The notes beneath the pieces were generated by a model, which saw nothing but the letters and a program-made list of their open reading frames with translations, was not told where the DNA came from and searched no databases. Of a stretch of 64,000 nucleotides of DNA, positions 54,101 through 64,000 are shown in pieces. Location: assembly GCA_947561585.1 (NCBI GenBank), contig CANNZV010000261.1:186001-250000 (forward strand). Reading direction: 5' to 3'. The DNA comes from Caprella mutica (Eukaryota; Arthropoda; Malacostraca; Amphipoda; Caprellidae). A program made the position numbers and the translations under genes. Each line of letters starts with the position of its first letter. Positions within the stretch are counted from its first letter, which is position 1.

Positions 54101-54717
54101 GCCACTCGTAGTCTAAGTTATTTAGTTTCATTTATTCCCTCCTTTTGAATTACTTATTCCATTGATATTCCTTCATCGTGGCCTCTTCTTCTGGATGTTT
54201 TATTCCATTGTTATTCCTTCAATATTCCTTCTTCCTTTGGATGACTTATTCCATGGGTAATCCCTAAATATTCCCTCTTCCCTTGGATGACTTACTCCAT
54301 AGGTATTCCTTCAATATTCCCTCTTCCTTTAGTTGTCTTATTCCATAGGTATTCCTTCAATATTCCCTCTTACTTTAGTTGTCTTATTCCATAGGTTGTC
54401 CTTCAATATTCCCTCTTACTTTGGATGTCTCATTCTATAGATATTCCTTCAATATTCCCTCTTCCTTTAGTTGTCTTATTCCATAGGTATTCTTTCAATA
54501 TTCCCTCTTACTTTGGATGTCTTATTCCATTGGCCTTTGTTCATTATTCCATTGAACTTCGTTTCCTTGATTCCCTAGATTTTCCCTTGTGATTTATGGG
54601 ACTATTCCATAAAAGTGTCAAAAAACTGCATTCCCTGAATATCAAAAAATGATCATCATGGAATATTCCTTGGGAATATTCCGAGAAGGTTTTGGGAATA
54701 TCCATTTTTTGCGCGGG
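51175..54717. mobile_element. 3.5-kb element inserted in the 61-bp array
   Basis: Begins CCCGGGCAAGAAGG and ends TTTTTTGCGCGGG, so its inverted ends are CCCG(G/C)GCAA(G/A)AA. The array unit TTAATTAACAATG is split into TTAATTAA and AACAATG, so at least AA is duplicated. Broad subterminal zones (51200-51730 and 54130-54700) are full of GGAATATTCC / TATTCC words. The right zone is a roughly 50-bp repeat with TTCCATAGGTATTCCTTCAA. The interior (51780-54120) has no recognisable transposase. Superfamily not assigned. Confidence 0.85.
52060..52200. repeat. dispersed repeat copy (also 61200-61360, part at 47555-47640)
   Basis: Common order: GCTTTTCTGCATCCATGAGC, ATTG, then CACTTTCCTTTCTG, CAGTC(C/T)CTTGTATTT, CGATATGGC and AAACC(A/C)C. 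It looks like an old SINE or retroposon tail. The 57215 region carries the first word only. Confidence 0.6.
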
Positions 54718-55145
54718 AACAATGTTGAACAAATCTCACAACATTGGAGTGGCGCTAAATTATCTATTAGATTTAATTAACAATGTTGAACGAATCTCAC
54801 AACATTGAAGTGGCGCTAAATTATCTATTAGATTTAATTAACAATGTTGAACGAATCTCACAACATTGAAGTGGCGCTAAATTATCTATTAGATTTAATT
54901 AACAATGTTGAACGAATCTCACAACATTGAAGTGGCGCTAAATTATCTATTAGATTTAATAAACAATGTTGAACGAATCTCACAACATTGAAGTGGCGCG
55001 AAATTATCTATTAGATTTAATTAACAATGTTGAACGAATCTCACAACATTGAAGTGGCGCTAAATTATCTATTAGATTTAATTAACAATGTTGAACGAAT
55101 CTCACAACATTGAAGTGGTGGAAAATTAACTTTTAGATTTAACTA
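54718..55145. repeat. 61-bp array, right part
   Basis: Seven more units of the array at 50990-51174, almost identical to one another. The last unit is diverged (GTGGTGGAAAATTAACTTT). Confidence 0.95.
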
Positions 55146-56210
55146 ACATTTCGATCACCTCCTTTTTAAACGGTGATGCAGAAAAACAATCGTAACTTCA
55201 GATATCCATTATTTCTTACTTAACTAATCATTATTCTGGTTAACGTAACTACTAAACTAGATAGTAACTAGGTAGGTACTTATGTGAAGTTTCATTGGAA
55301 AACACGAAAACCAGATCATTATTCATTGAATTAAATAAAATACCGATAGGAAGAACTGTACCTCCTTATAGCCTATATAGTTTTTTTTTTTTTTTTTTTT
55401 TTTTTTTTGTTCAAAAAGACAATATTTTTCCATCAAAATACGTCCATAGTATATACGTCAACTGAAGTTACCTAACAGATATGGAACATGTTTGAAATAG
55501 AAATGGTACTTGTCCAATTCTCTTCAGCTCAATAGAAATCAAACTAACGAATACATTAACTTACATTTATTATTCATAAATTAAATATGTTTTTGCCTTA
55601 ACTGCTACTTTTATGAATCATGAGTAATTATTCTTCCATATTATTTCAATATTGAATAATGATTAAAAAAGAAGTTAATGAATTCTAAAATGAAAACCTG
55701 TTCAATTCAATGTCCAAGATGTTATATATATTTTTATCTATAATATTTCTGTGAAAACTTGAATCAAGCACCTTTCCCCATTTCCCCATCAATGGCATCC
55801 CAATTTACAAGATGTTGATAATAATCATTTGAAATGCTGAATGATGAACTAACAAAATCTATTTGATTGGTTTGTTACAACATTACCTAACACGGTATGT
55901 TAGAACCTACTAACATTTTATGAAATGTTAGCAGAATCACTAAACAATAGAAATTGTTATTAATTTCAAACAGCTCTCAGTTATTCAACATAATGTTGGC
56001 ATTTTAGCCAAACTTTTCTATTAGTTTTATGAGCCAAGAAGTTATTCCACTTTTAATTATTTAATCCAAATAGGTCATTTTTCTCTGTGTAATGTTACAA
56101 TTCATGTATGAAATCAATGAAGAAAAGCCTGATCTGTCACACAATGTTAACCTGTACTCTTTGCTGACAGTGCAAGAAACTGATTCATTATTAACATGTT
56201 AATTTTATAA
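55146..56210. other. plain AT-rich DNA with a T28 run
   Basis: T28 at 55381-55408. No gene, no array. Confidence 0.6.
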
Positions 56211-56217
56211 AAAGAAA

Positions 56218-56440
56218 AAGTAACAAATGATGTTAAAGTAACAAATGATGTTGAAGTAACAAATGATGTTGAAGTAACAAATGATGTTAAAGTAACAAAT
56301 GATGTTAAAGTAACAAATGATGTTAAAGTAACAAATGATGTTGAAGTAACAAATGATGTTAAAGTAACAAATGATGTTAAAGTAACAAATGATGTTAAAG
56401 TAACAAATCATGTTAAAGTAACAAATCATGTTAAAGTTAA
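56218..56440. repeat. 18-bp array (TAACAAATGATGTTAAAG)
   Basis: About 12 units, with TTAAAG/TTGAAG variants. The minus-strand open frame is a by-product. Confidence 0.95.
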
Positions 56441-56862
56441 TAAAATGTTAATATTATTATTTATTCTAAAAAGAGAAGATATCACTTTAACAAAAGTTAG
56501 AAATAACAAAGAGTGTTGCATGTGGTATACCCTGTATATGTATACTAGCTGTATGTACAGTGTATGTATTATGCATCCTGTGTGCAGCTGACTGCTTATC
56601 TTGTATGTATTATACATAGTCACTGTTACAATCTCTTCTACCATAGACTAGTTTCTGAATCAATTACTTCTAATAACCTCATCTGAACAATAATTTAGAT
56701 GTTTACAGTGAAATAAACTCCTCAGGTAACTGTCTCCTTTTCCTCTGTATACGTACTGTAATAACATCCAGACCTTGGACTTACCTCGCAATTATTAAGG
56801 CTTTTAAATAGTGGGGTGTAATGAAAGTGGGGTCTGCCTGTATTTTCTTACGACAAAGAAGG

Positions 56863-57116
56863 GGTAAGTTCCGAGTTATCGGACGGTTCCACATTTTCGA
56901 TTAAGAAAATAATTCGTGAAAATACCAAAATTTATATTTTTTTACATGATCGGCAATGTGTCACTGTCCAATAACTCGTAACTTACCCTATATACTTTGT
57001 CTCATATGATCGGCAATGTGTCACTGTCCAATAACTCGTAACTTACCCTATATACTTTGTCTTATATGATCGGCAATGTGTCACTGTCCAATAACTCGTA
57101 ACTTATCCCCTAATAA
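56863..57116. mobile_element. MITE with triplicated 60-bp right end
   Basis: The left end GGGGTAAGTTCCGAGTTATC, GGACGG matches the 6407 MITE. The right side is three exact-period 60-bp copies of ATGATCGGCAATGTGTCACT + GTCCAATAACTCGTAACTTA + CCC.., ending TTATCCCC. The interior is about 40 bp only. Confidence 0.85.
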
Positions 57117-57692
57117 TTTAGCAGGTAAAACAATAACAATAACAAAAACACAAACTTAACTACAGCATAACACTTTACAGGTGAATTGGATTTGTTCCTC
57201 TTTGCAATTAGCACAGTGTAGCTTTTCTGCAGTCATGAGCACGATCAATGTTTCTAATTGCGAATAAGAAACTCTATTGTATTAATATATCTCAGCTGTA
57301 ATGGAATAATAGTTTGATAATTTAAATAAGATATGTTGGTGGTGTATTTATTTAGGTATCTAATAATTAGTAAATACATCATTATAATTTACTATGAATT
57401 ATAGCTCTAGTGGAAAATGGGGACTTGTACCTTGAATAGGACATGCTTTTCTCACGAGGGACACTTGTCTAATATTTGTAATGGAATGGATGAAGGCAAA
57501 TAGGTAGTACTTTTTCTAAATATTCTCATTTATGTTGTACAAAATGTTGAAAATTAGTCACTAACCACATTCATAGTGTGAATGTAAATGACTTTTTTAA
57601 ATTGAGAGAATTATTTAGTATAGCTTTGTTAATTTCAGTGAGAAGAGAGTCTTAGGTATGTAATTATATGCTAAAGTGATTAGAAAAGAACA

Positions 57693-58686
57693 AGATATTA
57701 GACATGTTCATTTCTTGTGTTCCACCAGTGACCCGCTGTACGCTTTAGGGTTAATAGGTAGTGAGATATTAGACATGTTCATTTCTAGTGTTCCACCAGT
57801 GACCCGCTGCACGCTTTAGGGTTAATAGGTAGTAAGATATTAGACATGTTCATTTCTAGTGTTCCACCAGTGACCCGCTGCACGCTTTAGGGTTAATAGG
57901 TAGTAAGATATTAGACATGTTCATTTCTAGTGTTCCACCAGTGACCCGCTGCACGCTTTAGGGTTAATAGGTAGTAAGATATTAGACATGTTCATTTCTA
58001 GTGTTCCACCAGTGACCCGCTGCACGCTTTAGGGTTAATAGGTAGTAAGATATTAGACATGTTCATTTCTAGTGTTCCACCAGTGACCCGCTGCACGCTT
58101 TAGGGTTAATAGGTAGTAAGATATTAGACATGTTCATTTCTAGTGTTCCACCAGTGACCCGCTGCACGCTTTAGGGTTAATAGGTAGTAAGATATTAGAC
58201 ATGTTCATTTCGAGTGTTCCACCAGTGACCCGCTGAATGCTTTAGGGTTAATTGGTAGTAAGATATTAGACATGTTCATTTCTAGTGTTCCACCAGTGAC
58301 CCGCTGCACGCTTTAGGGTTAATAGGTAGTAAGATATTAGACATGTTCATTTCTAGTGTTCCACCAGTGACCCGCTGTACGCTTTAGGGTTAATAGGTAG
58401 TAAGATATTAGACATGTTCATTTCGAGTGTTCCACCAGTGACCCGCTGCACGCTTTAGGGTTAATAGGTAGTAAGATATTAGACATGTTCATTTCTAGTG
58501 TTCCACCAGTGACCCGCTGCACGCTTTAGGGTTGATAGGTAGTAAGATATTAGACATGTTCATTTCTAGTGTTCCACCAGTGACCCGCTGAATGCTTTAG
58601 GGTTAATTGGTAGTAAGATATTAGACATGTTCATTTCTAGTGTTCCACCAGTGACCCGCTGTACGCTTTAGGGTTAATTGGTAGTT
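57693..58686. repeat. 71-bp tandem array, 14 copies
   Basis: 14 units of AGATATTAGACATGTTCATT + TCTAGTGTTCCACCAGTGAC + CCGCTGCACG.. with only a few substitutions (GTACG, AATGC, TCGAG). The low divergence suggests recent growth. Confidence 0.97.
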
Positions 58687-58689
58687 AAA

Positions 58690-59365
58690 CATTATTTATG
58701 AGTTGCTATGAAATAGTTTGATAATTGATATGATAATATATTTCTATTTTCAATAAATTAGTACGGAACAGACCATCAGATCGTAGTGCAGTCTTTAAAT
58801 ATTCCAAAGATGATAAACATTATATCGAGTATATCTTTTCTCTCCTTGTGGCACTAGGTAGAGTTGTTAAGAGTATTGTAATAGTCTAACTAGGAACTAT
58901 TAACCCATACTAGAGGCTAGGAAGATAGTAACTAGGTTGACTATTCAAATAGAGTCACACAGTCACTCACTTAATGTAATTGCTCATGTTTTACTTTTCT
59001 ATTAACTGCTGCAATTAACGTTTGTTAAGTTAATTTGTATAACTGCTTTTTAGGTATAGGAATTAATTAGTGGTAAATGTACTTCAGGGGCCTGAACCTT
59101 TTTCACTTACAGTTTATCTAAACTAATTTGTAATGTGTTTTACTCACCTTGTTCCTTTTGTTATGATAATGAATAGTAATTGGGAAATTGGCGATTGAAG
59201 TAATTTATAGTAAATGCGACTGACAGAGAAAAACTGAAATTACAGGTTACTATGTCTAAAATATATATTTATCAGTGAAGAGCAAATTCAAAGTTAGAGG
59301 TTTATAAATAATTGACTCTGTTCGTACCTGTCTAGTTATAATTACTAGTACAGTACCTGTTGTTC
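58690..59365. other. plain AT-rich DNA
   Basis: No supported gene or array. Confidence 0.55.
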
Positions 59366-59369
59366 ATTC

Positions 59370-60025
59370 ATTGAGTGTTCAATTATTATAATGTGTTTAA
59401 GATTATATTCAAATGCACACATATATATACATATTATTGATATTAATAATAATATATTAAATTTATCAAAAATTATATTTTTTATTCTTTAGAATCAAAA
59501 CTCTTATATTTTCAATTAATAATTTTCGTGTTACCCCCGTAGTCATGATACTGCAGCAAATTATTAGTTTTCCTTTTCTAATTCTGTTTCTTTGATTTTT
59601 CTCTGATTTACACCAACTTTATGAGGCGCTGTTGATAGAATGACTGTTTAACCCATTTTGTGACACACGGACAGAACAGACGGACGCGGCTTTTATTATA
59701 GTATAGACTATAATACAGTATCTGTTTTTCATTTCTTAATAATTCAATTAATATAATTGTTTTATGCCTATCAAGTACCTATTACCTGATTTAACCATTT
59801 TATAATTTTTTACTCTCAAAGTCAAAACTACGATATTTTTAATTACTAATATTAGTGTGACCCGTATCAATGATACTGTCGCAAATTATTAGTTTTTCTA
59901 TTTAATTTGCGTTTCTTTCATTTTACACCTTAGAGTAATTTTTACACAAACTTTATGAGGCGCTGTTGATAGAATGTCTGCTTAACCCATTTTGTGACGG
60001 ACAGACAGACCGACAGTAACAACTG
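59370..60025 (+). repeat. tandem duplication of a retroposon-like sequence
   Basis: Two diverged copies of about 320 bp share GATACTG(C/T)(A/C)GCAAATTATTAG, ACTTTATGAGGCGCTGTTGA, TAGAATG and TTAACCCATTTTGTGAC. The first ends ACGGACAGAACAGACGGACG followed by CGGCTTTTATTATAG, the second in GACAGACAGACCGACAG. The GACAGACGG..TTTTATTATA tail is typical of invertebrate retroposon 3' ends. Confidence 0.65.
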
Positions 60026-60740
60026 ATAGCTAAGCAATGCTAATAATTTTTCTTTTCAATTTGAGTTTCTAAATAAAGTATGATGGATGCAGTTCTATTT
60101 ACAATATAGATGCGCATCACTGCCTTCAGTTTGCTCTCCGCATTGATATTCTAATTCCTGCCTAATAAATACCTTCAAAATACAATAAATACATAGTAAT
60201 CTCTGGCTTAATTAATTATTCACACAATATAATTAAATAAGTAATGTAAGTCACTGTTATATTAATTCATTGTATTTTCAATCTATAATCTAATTATATT
60301 CTCACTGTTAGATTACATTCCCCTGTTCATCTAATGATTTTCTTATCAGTGTTGGTGTTATAAATATAAACATTGGCTATCTAATCGATAGAGTGTAGTA
60401 TTAAGGAACCATGTTTTCTATTTATGTTTCCTAATCACAAACATTCGAAATGAACTCAGAGTATTAGGATGGTAGTAGCAGTTTAATTACCAGTAATGTT
60501 AGTCGCTTGAATTAATATGTCACAAGCATCTATCAAGTTGTTTCAAAATAAGTAACAACACCGGAAACCTTATTATTTGTGAGACTATGCAGTGGCTGTG
60601 ATAAGTACCATTCTTCATATTTAAAACTTTACTAAAGTTAGTAGTTCATTTGTACATTTAAATTCATTATTTGTTGTTCATTTTCCAGTATTTTGCTCCA
60701 TTTAATATAGCCAGAAAGATTTATTTGTTTCCAGACATAA
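60026..60740. other. plain AT-rich DNA
   Basis: Nothing supported. Confidence 0.55.
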
Positions 60741-60749
60741 TATTCACGG

Positions 60750-60875
60750 TGCTAGGAAAATTGCCACTGGGTAAACTGCCACTGGGAAGATTATCCCTGG
60801 GAAATTGCTATTGGGTAAACTGCCACTGGGAAGATTATCCCCGGCAAAATTGCCACTGGGTAAACTGCCACATTA
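60750..60875. repeat. AAATTGCCACTGGGTAAACT minisatellite
   Basis: Five imperfect units (AAATTGCCACTGGG, TAAACTGCCACTGGGAAGAT, TATCCCTGGG). Complement of the family at 23370-23520. Confidence 0.85.
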
Positions 60876-61194
60876 AAAAAATGGGATAGATTGACAATTT
60901 TTCCATTAGAATGTGAAGTTAGATACGATAATAATTAATATAGGGTAATGAATTTCATGTTTTTGTAAAATTGCCCCCAGGGGCTCTATCCTGAAGCTGT
61001 CTGTGGTGAATGGAAGAGAAGTGGCACTGCATGTAATTTGAATTATATACTATTTTTTATTTTTACCATGTTCCTAATTTTTTAACGTTCACTATTTTTC
61101 TAAGTTATAGAATTTTTTGCATTTCAACTACGAGGTCTTATGTGTCTTTTTTCATCACATTCTTTGGTAAGTGACTGCATTAATGGAGTAGCTT

Positions 61195-61360
61195 TTCTGC
61201 ATCCATGAGCATTGTGTTAAGACGGTGGGTGTTGAATGACTTTCTTTTTGGATCCACTTTCCTTTCTGACTGCTCCTTGCAGTCCCTTGTATTTAATTTT
61301 CTTTTGACGACAGCGATATGGCCTTTGGTTCCTATGCAGACGTTAAACCCCACTGAACTA
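61195..61360. repeat. dispersed repeat copy
   Basis: Second good copy of the family at 52060: GCTTTTCTGCATCCATGAGC, CCACTTTCCTTTCTGAC, CAGTCCCTTGTATTTA, GCGATATGGCC and GACGTTAAACCCC. The reading frame across it is not supported as a gene. Confidence 0.6.
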
Positions 61361-61937
61361 ATTAATTGTTGTAAAACTGGAGACTTCTGCTTTCAATGTT
61401 GTTAATAACAATATTTGGATCTGGTTTCACGGACTACTTAAGAAACAAAGAAATTAAAGCCACAGCAGTTTGAACTACAAATTAATGTACAAAAAAACAA
61501 TACCAACTTTATTATTATGAGAATCAATATTCCATGTGGACAAACTGAAACTTGTTTCTAATAATTAATAATATGGTGAGTTGTGTCACATGGTCTCCGA
61601 ACTGTTGTAATTTGGATTAGAGTTTTCCTATTTATGTTATCCTTCAATAATTAAAATTGTATAAATGTTTAGTCGTATATTAAATCAGTCATCTTATACG
61701 GTCTAAATTTTTTAATTATTTCCTACCACTGATTTATCTAAATTTATAAACTTTCCATCACAAAAATTGTCTTTGTTGTCTATGTCTACGAACGGTAATA
61801 ATATCGAGACATGTCTCGCAATTATTACCAGTTTTATAAAAGCGGGGAGTTATAAAAGCAGGGTCTGCCTCTATATTTAGTCTTTATTATAGTCATTCTA
61901 ATTTATTATTCACTATTTTATTTACTATTTTAATTGC

Positions 61938-62592
61938 TAGAGTGTACTTTCCTATTACAATAGAAGTTTTTCCATAGAAATAATATTGATTGCAGACCTG
62001 TTAAAATAAGAAAAAATTGGAAGATCATATCAATATAATCCCGTGTGAATCATAGTTACATTTTTCATGTTAAAAATGTTAAATTGAATAGCTTTTCTTA
62101 TATGATCGAAGTAGTGGAACTGTCCGGTAATTCGTAACTAACCCTAATTATTTTACCTAAAGAACAAATTATTAATCAATTTACCTCAAAATATTTGACT
62201 CTCCTAATAATTTCCGTCGTGTGTTTATTTGGTGTCCGCTGTCTCCAAATGCTAGGAAATTTATATATGTGTATTGCGTATGGCAAACTGTATCACTAAT
62301 GCAGACTATTCAAATATTTTGAGGTGTAAGGGAATAATAATTTATTCATTGTGCGAAATAAATAGGGTAAGTTACGAATTATTGGACAGTTCCACAATTT
62401 CGATCATATTAGAAAAACAGTACAATTTATCATTTTAACATGAGAAATGTTATCATGAAACACACGGAATTATATTGATATTATCTTTTACTTTTTATTT
62501 TATTTTAACGGGAAAGTACATTTTAACGGGTTAAGCTACACCAATATTAATACTATTGAAACCCCGTTATTTTTAACGGCAAAGTACACTAG
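61938..62592. mobile_element. 0.65-kb foldback element with arms of about 260 bp
   Basis: The left arm (61938-62195) and right arm (62300-62592) are inverted copies of the CTAGTGTACTTTCCCGTTAA family: GTGTACTTTCC..., GATCATATCAATATAATCCC, TTTTTCATGTTAAAAAT, GAACTGTCC..TAATTCGTAAC and TTTACCTCAAAATATTTGA. A loop of about 100 bp joins them. It shows that the single-arm copies at 14104 and 16336 are half-elements or one-ended copies. Confidence 0.8.
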
Positions 62593-62899
62593 TACTAGTA
62601 TAATTTTCACAATAGCATCATCATTTGTATAATTTAACTATCCACACTTCTGGTCCCTCAGATTTAGCTAAAGTTATTAATTGAATAATGACGATAATAT
62701 TAAAGCATAGAGTATATAAATTTAATGACAGCTTGTAAAGAGTTCATTAAAAATTAACACTGTAGATTGTAAATAATTTCTAATTAAGTTAATTGAATCA
62801 TTTATTCCATTCATATGAGAAATGGTATTCATGCTACCACCTGAATATTACTTGAAACGTGGCAGACCGCAGGCAGACAAATAAACGTAGGGAAACTAT

Positions 62900-62972
62900 T
62901 AAAGGGAGGGGGGTTATGAGGGGGGAGGACTATTTACGGGGGGGGGGGGCTACTTATGATGGGAGGGAGGAG
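62900..62972 (+). other. G-rich tract, quadruplex-capable
   Basis: Runs GGGAGGGGGG, GGGGGGAGG, a G12 run and GGGAGGGAGG within 70 nt. Confidence 0.75.
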
Positions 62973-63064
62973 TGATGCTTGTGAATATATTAATTTGTAT
63001 CTTTCTGCCAATAATTATCTATATAATTCTCTATGTGTATTTTGTCTTACCATAGCTCTCAATG

Positions 63065-63336
63065 GATATTAATCCACTAATGTACACCAATAGATAGAGA
63101 GACTTTAGTGTGTCTGTTGTCACTTATCAAGTTACTATCACTAATTTACCTCACTGATTGCAGGTCTTGGAAGATACCATCACTCAGAGGTTCGAAGTTA
63201 CGATAACTGTCCAAAAGCTCTATCTCAATTTCTTTGATTTGCCCTGACTTCTCTCCACCATTTGTCTCATCACCATCAACTCCACTCGAGTGGGCACTTG
63301 ATTGCTGACTGTAGTTCATTACTTTACCAGCGTTCA
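63065..63336 (-). pseudogene. duplicated copy of receptor exon 7 with intron flank
   Basis: Matches 16897-17135: the 85-nt intron flank (ATTAATCCACTAATGTACAC and on), the donor GTAAAT and the coding text from NYSQQSSAHSSGVDG to SDGIFQDLQSVR. The copy has 27 extra in-frame nucleotides (NGGEKSGQI) and is still open. Similarity stops near 63336, where CCGCAGGGGGCGCTGGGAAT begins. No other cassette exon is found between 37 and 63 kb, so it is an orphan exon here. Its gene could continue beyond 64000, but its 3' partners are missing. Confidence 0.8.
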
Positions 63337-63389
63337 CCGCAGGGGGCGCTGGGAATTGTTGTTTACAATCCTGATCAAATGTTATCAAT

Positions 63390-64000
63390 TAGAAATATCA
63401 ATTATTCAAAATCAATTAGTATAAACTATAATAACTAGGTAGTCTAGTCAGTAGTGTGGTAGCTAGGATCGCTAGGCTGTAAGTTTTTAAGTTTAAAAGT
63501 TGTAGTTTAACGATCGCGTGCGCATGTGCGTCATTGTTTTGCTCAATCTTTTGTTTACAATGGACATTTGTAATTAAGTCCAGGGTTGATTAGTAGGTGG
63601 CGCTGAATTTGCGAATTAATTAATCTAATGTTTTTGAATAGGCATTTAAAATAAATAAAATATCATTTTATTCTATTATTAATATCCCTTTATCGATTAA
63701 TCAACATGAGAGAAAAAGTTTGTCCAAAGGTTTACCACCCCTTTAATGTTCCTTGCCAATGTTGCTTAATAACGGTTGTAATCAACTGTATCAGCATTAC
63801 GTAGTTGGTGTGATGTCATTTAGTGACAAATCTTAATGTGCAAGAAAATTTGTGAACTGTTTCTGCTAGTGATTACAGGCCTTTATGCACAGAAATGGAT
63901 TGATTTTTTGATTTACGTCATCGGTTTTCTCTTCTAAATAACGCAGTCTGTGTTCTGTTGGTCTCATACCAATTTCAGACTCCCTATAAACAACATATAC
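63390..64000. other. window end, no gene seen
   Basis: AT-rich sequence with a GCGATCGCGTGCGCATGTGC-like CpG patch near 63512 and AGTAGGTGGCGCTGAATTTG at 63590. No exon supported. Confidence 0.5.

Noticed and set aside
61205..61405. 66-codon plus-strand frame
   Set aside because: Coincides with a dispersed repeat copy that is also at 52060. No splice or start context.
1..64000. Integrated viral sequence
   Set aside because: I looked for polymerase, capsid or helicase text in the translated frames and saw none.

Overview
This is an AT-rich animal nuclear DNA window. It has spliced genes with GT-AG introns, Tc1/mariner- and hAT-type DNA transposons, and a very heavy load of minisatellites. 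I see no bacterial operons, ribosome binding sites or CRISPR. The only well-supported gene is a HEPN-NACHT receptor of the NLR/STAND type, a family expanded in many aquatic invertebrates (crustaceans, cnidarians, molluscs). The organism is therefore most likely an invertebrate. Crustacean or another non-insect arthropod is my guess, and it is only inference.

Main gene (minus strand, 36476 down to 2092). One large coding exon (34606-36461) encodes an N-terminal HEPN-like region with an R-x4-H motif and a NACHT NTPase. Eleven smaller exons follow, each read here from splice sites and reading phase. Exons 2-6 and exons 7-11 are two copies of the same five-exon cassette. The last three exon lengths are identical between copies (178, 126 and 84 nt), and splice phases match throughout. 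A terminal exon with a stop and an AATAAA signal ends the gene. The joined coding length is 3735 nt, exactly 1245 codons including the stop. The cassette contains leucine-rich-repeat-like text and a conserved Cys/His motif. The introns hold most of the repeats and transposons between 3.4 and 34.6 kb.

Repeats and mobile DNA. More than twenty separate tandem arrays occur, with units of 7 to 87 bp. Several are clearly born from transposon ends: a 37-bp array is an amplified terminal inverted repeat, and a 60-bp terminal unit is triplicated at two unlinked sites. Named mobile structures are: a hAT-like element with 8-bp target duplications (31338-33308), holding a dead DD37D-type mariner and an 18-bp array; a 3.1-kb palindromic element (21323-24465) with decayed convergent transposase copies; a 0.76-kb MITE (24916-25674); a 135-bp TA-flanked MITE (6407-6541); and two elements with CCC..GGG ends (46114-47927, 51175-54717), the second of which splits a 61-bp array.

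Right half (37-64 kb). This part is mostly repeats and unremarkable AT-rich sequence. A possible small Cys-rich gene lies on the minus strand (49246-50400, weak support). A duplicated copy of exon 7 of the receptor gene, with its intron flank, sits alone at 63065-63336. On the far left, a 66-bp array (367-1658) is open on both strands, but the sequence variants suggest that the plus strand may be a real coding exon.
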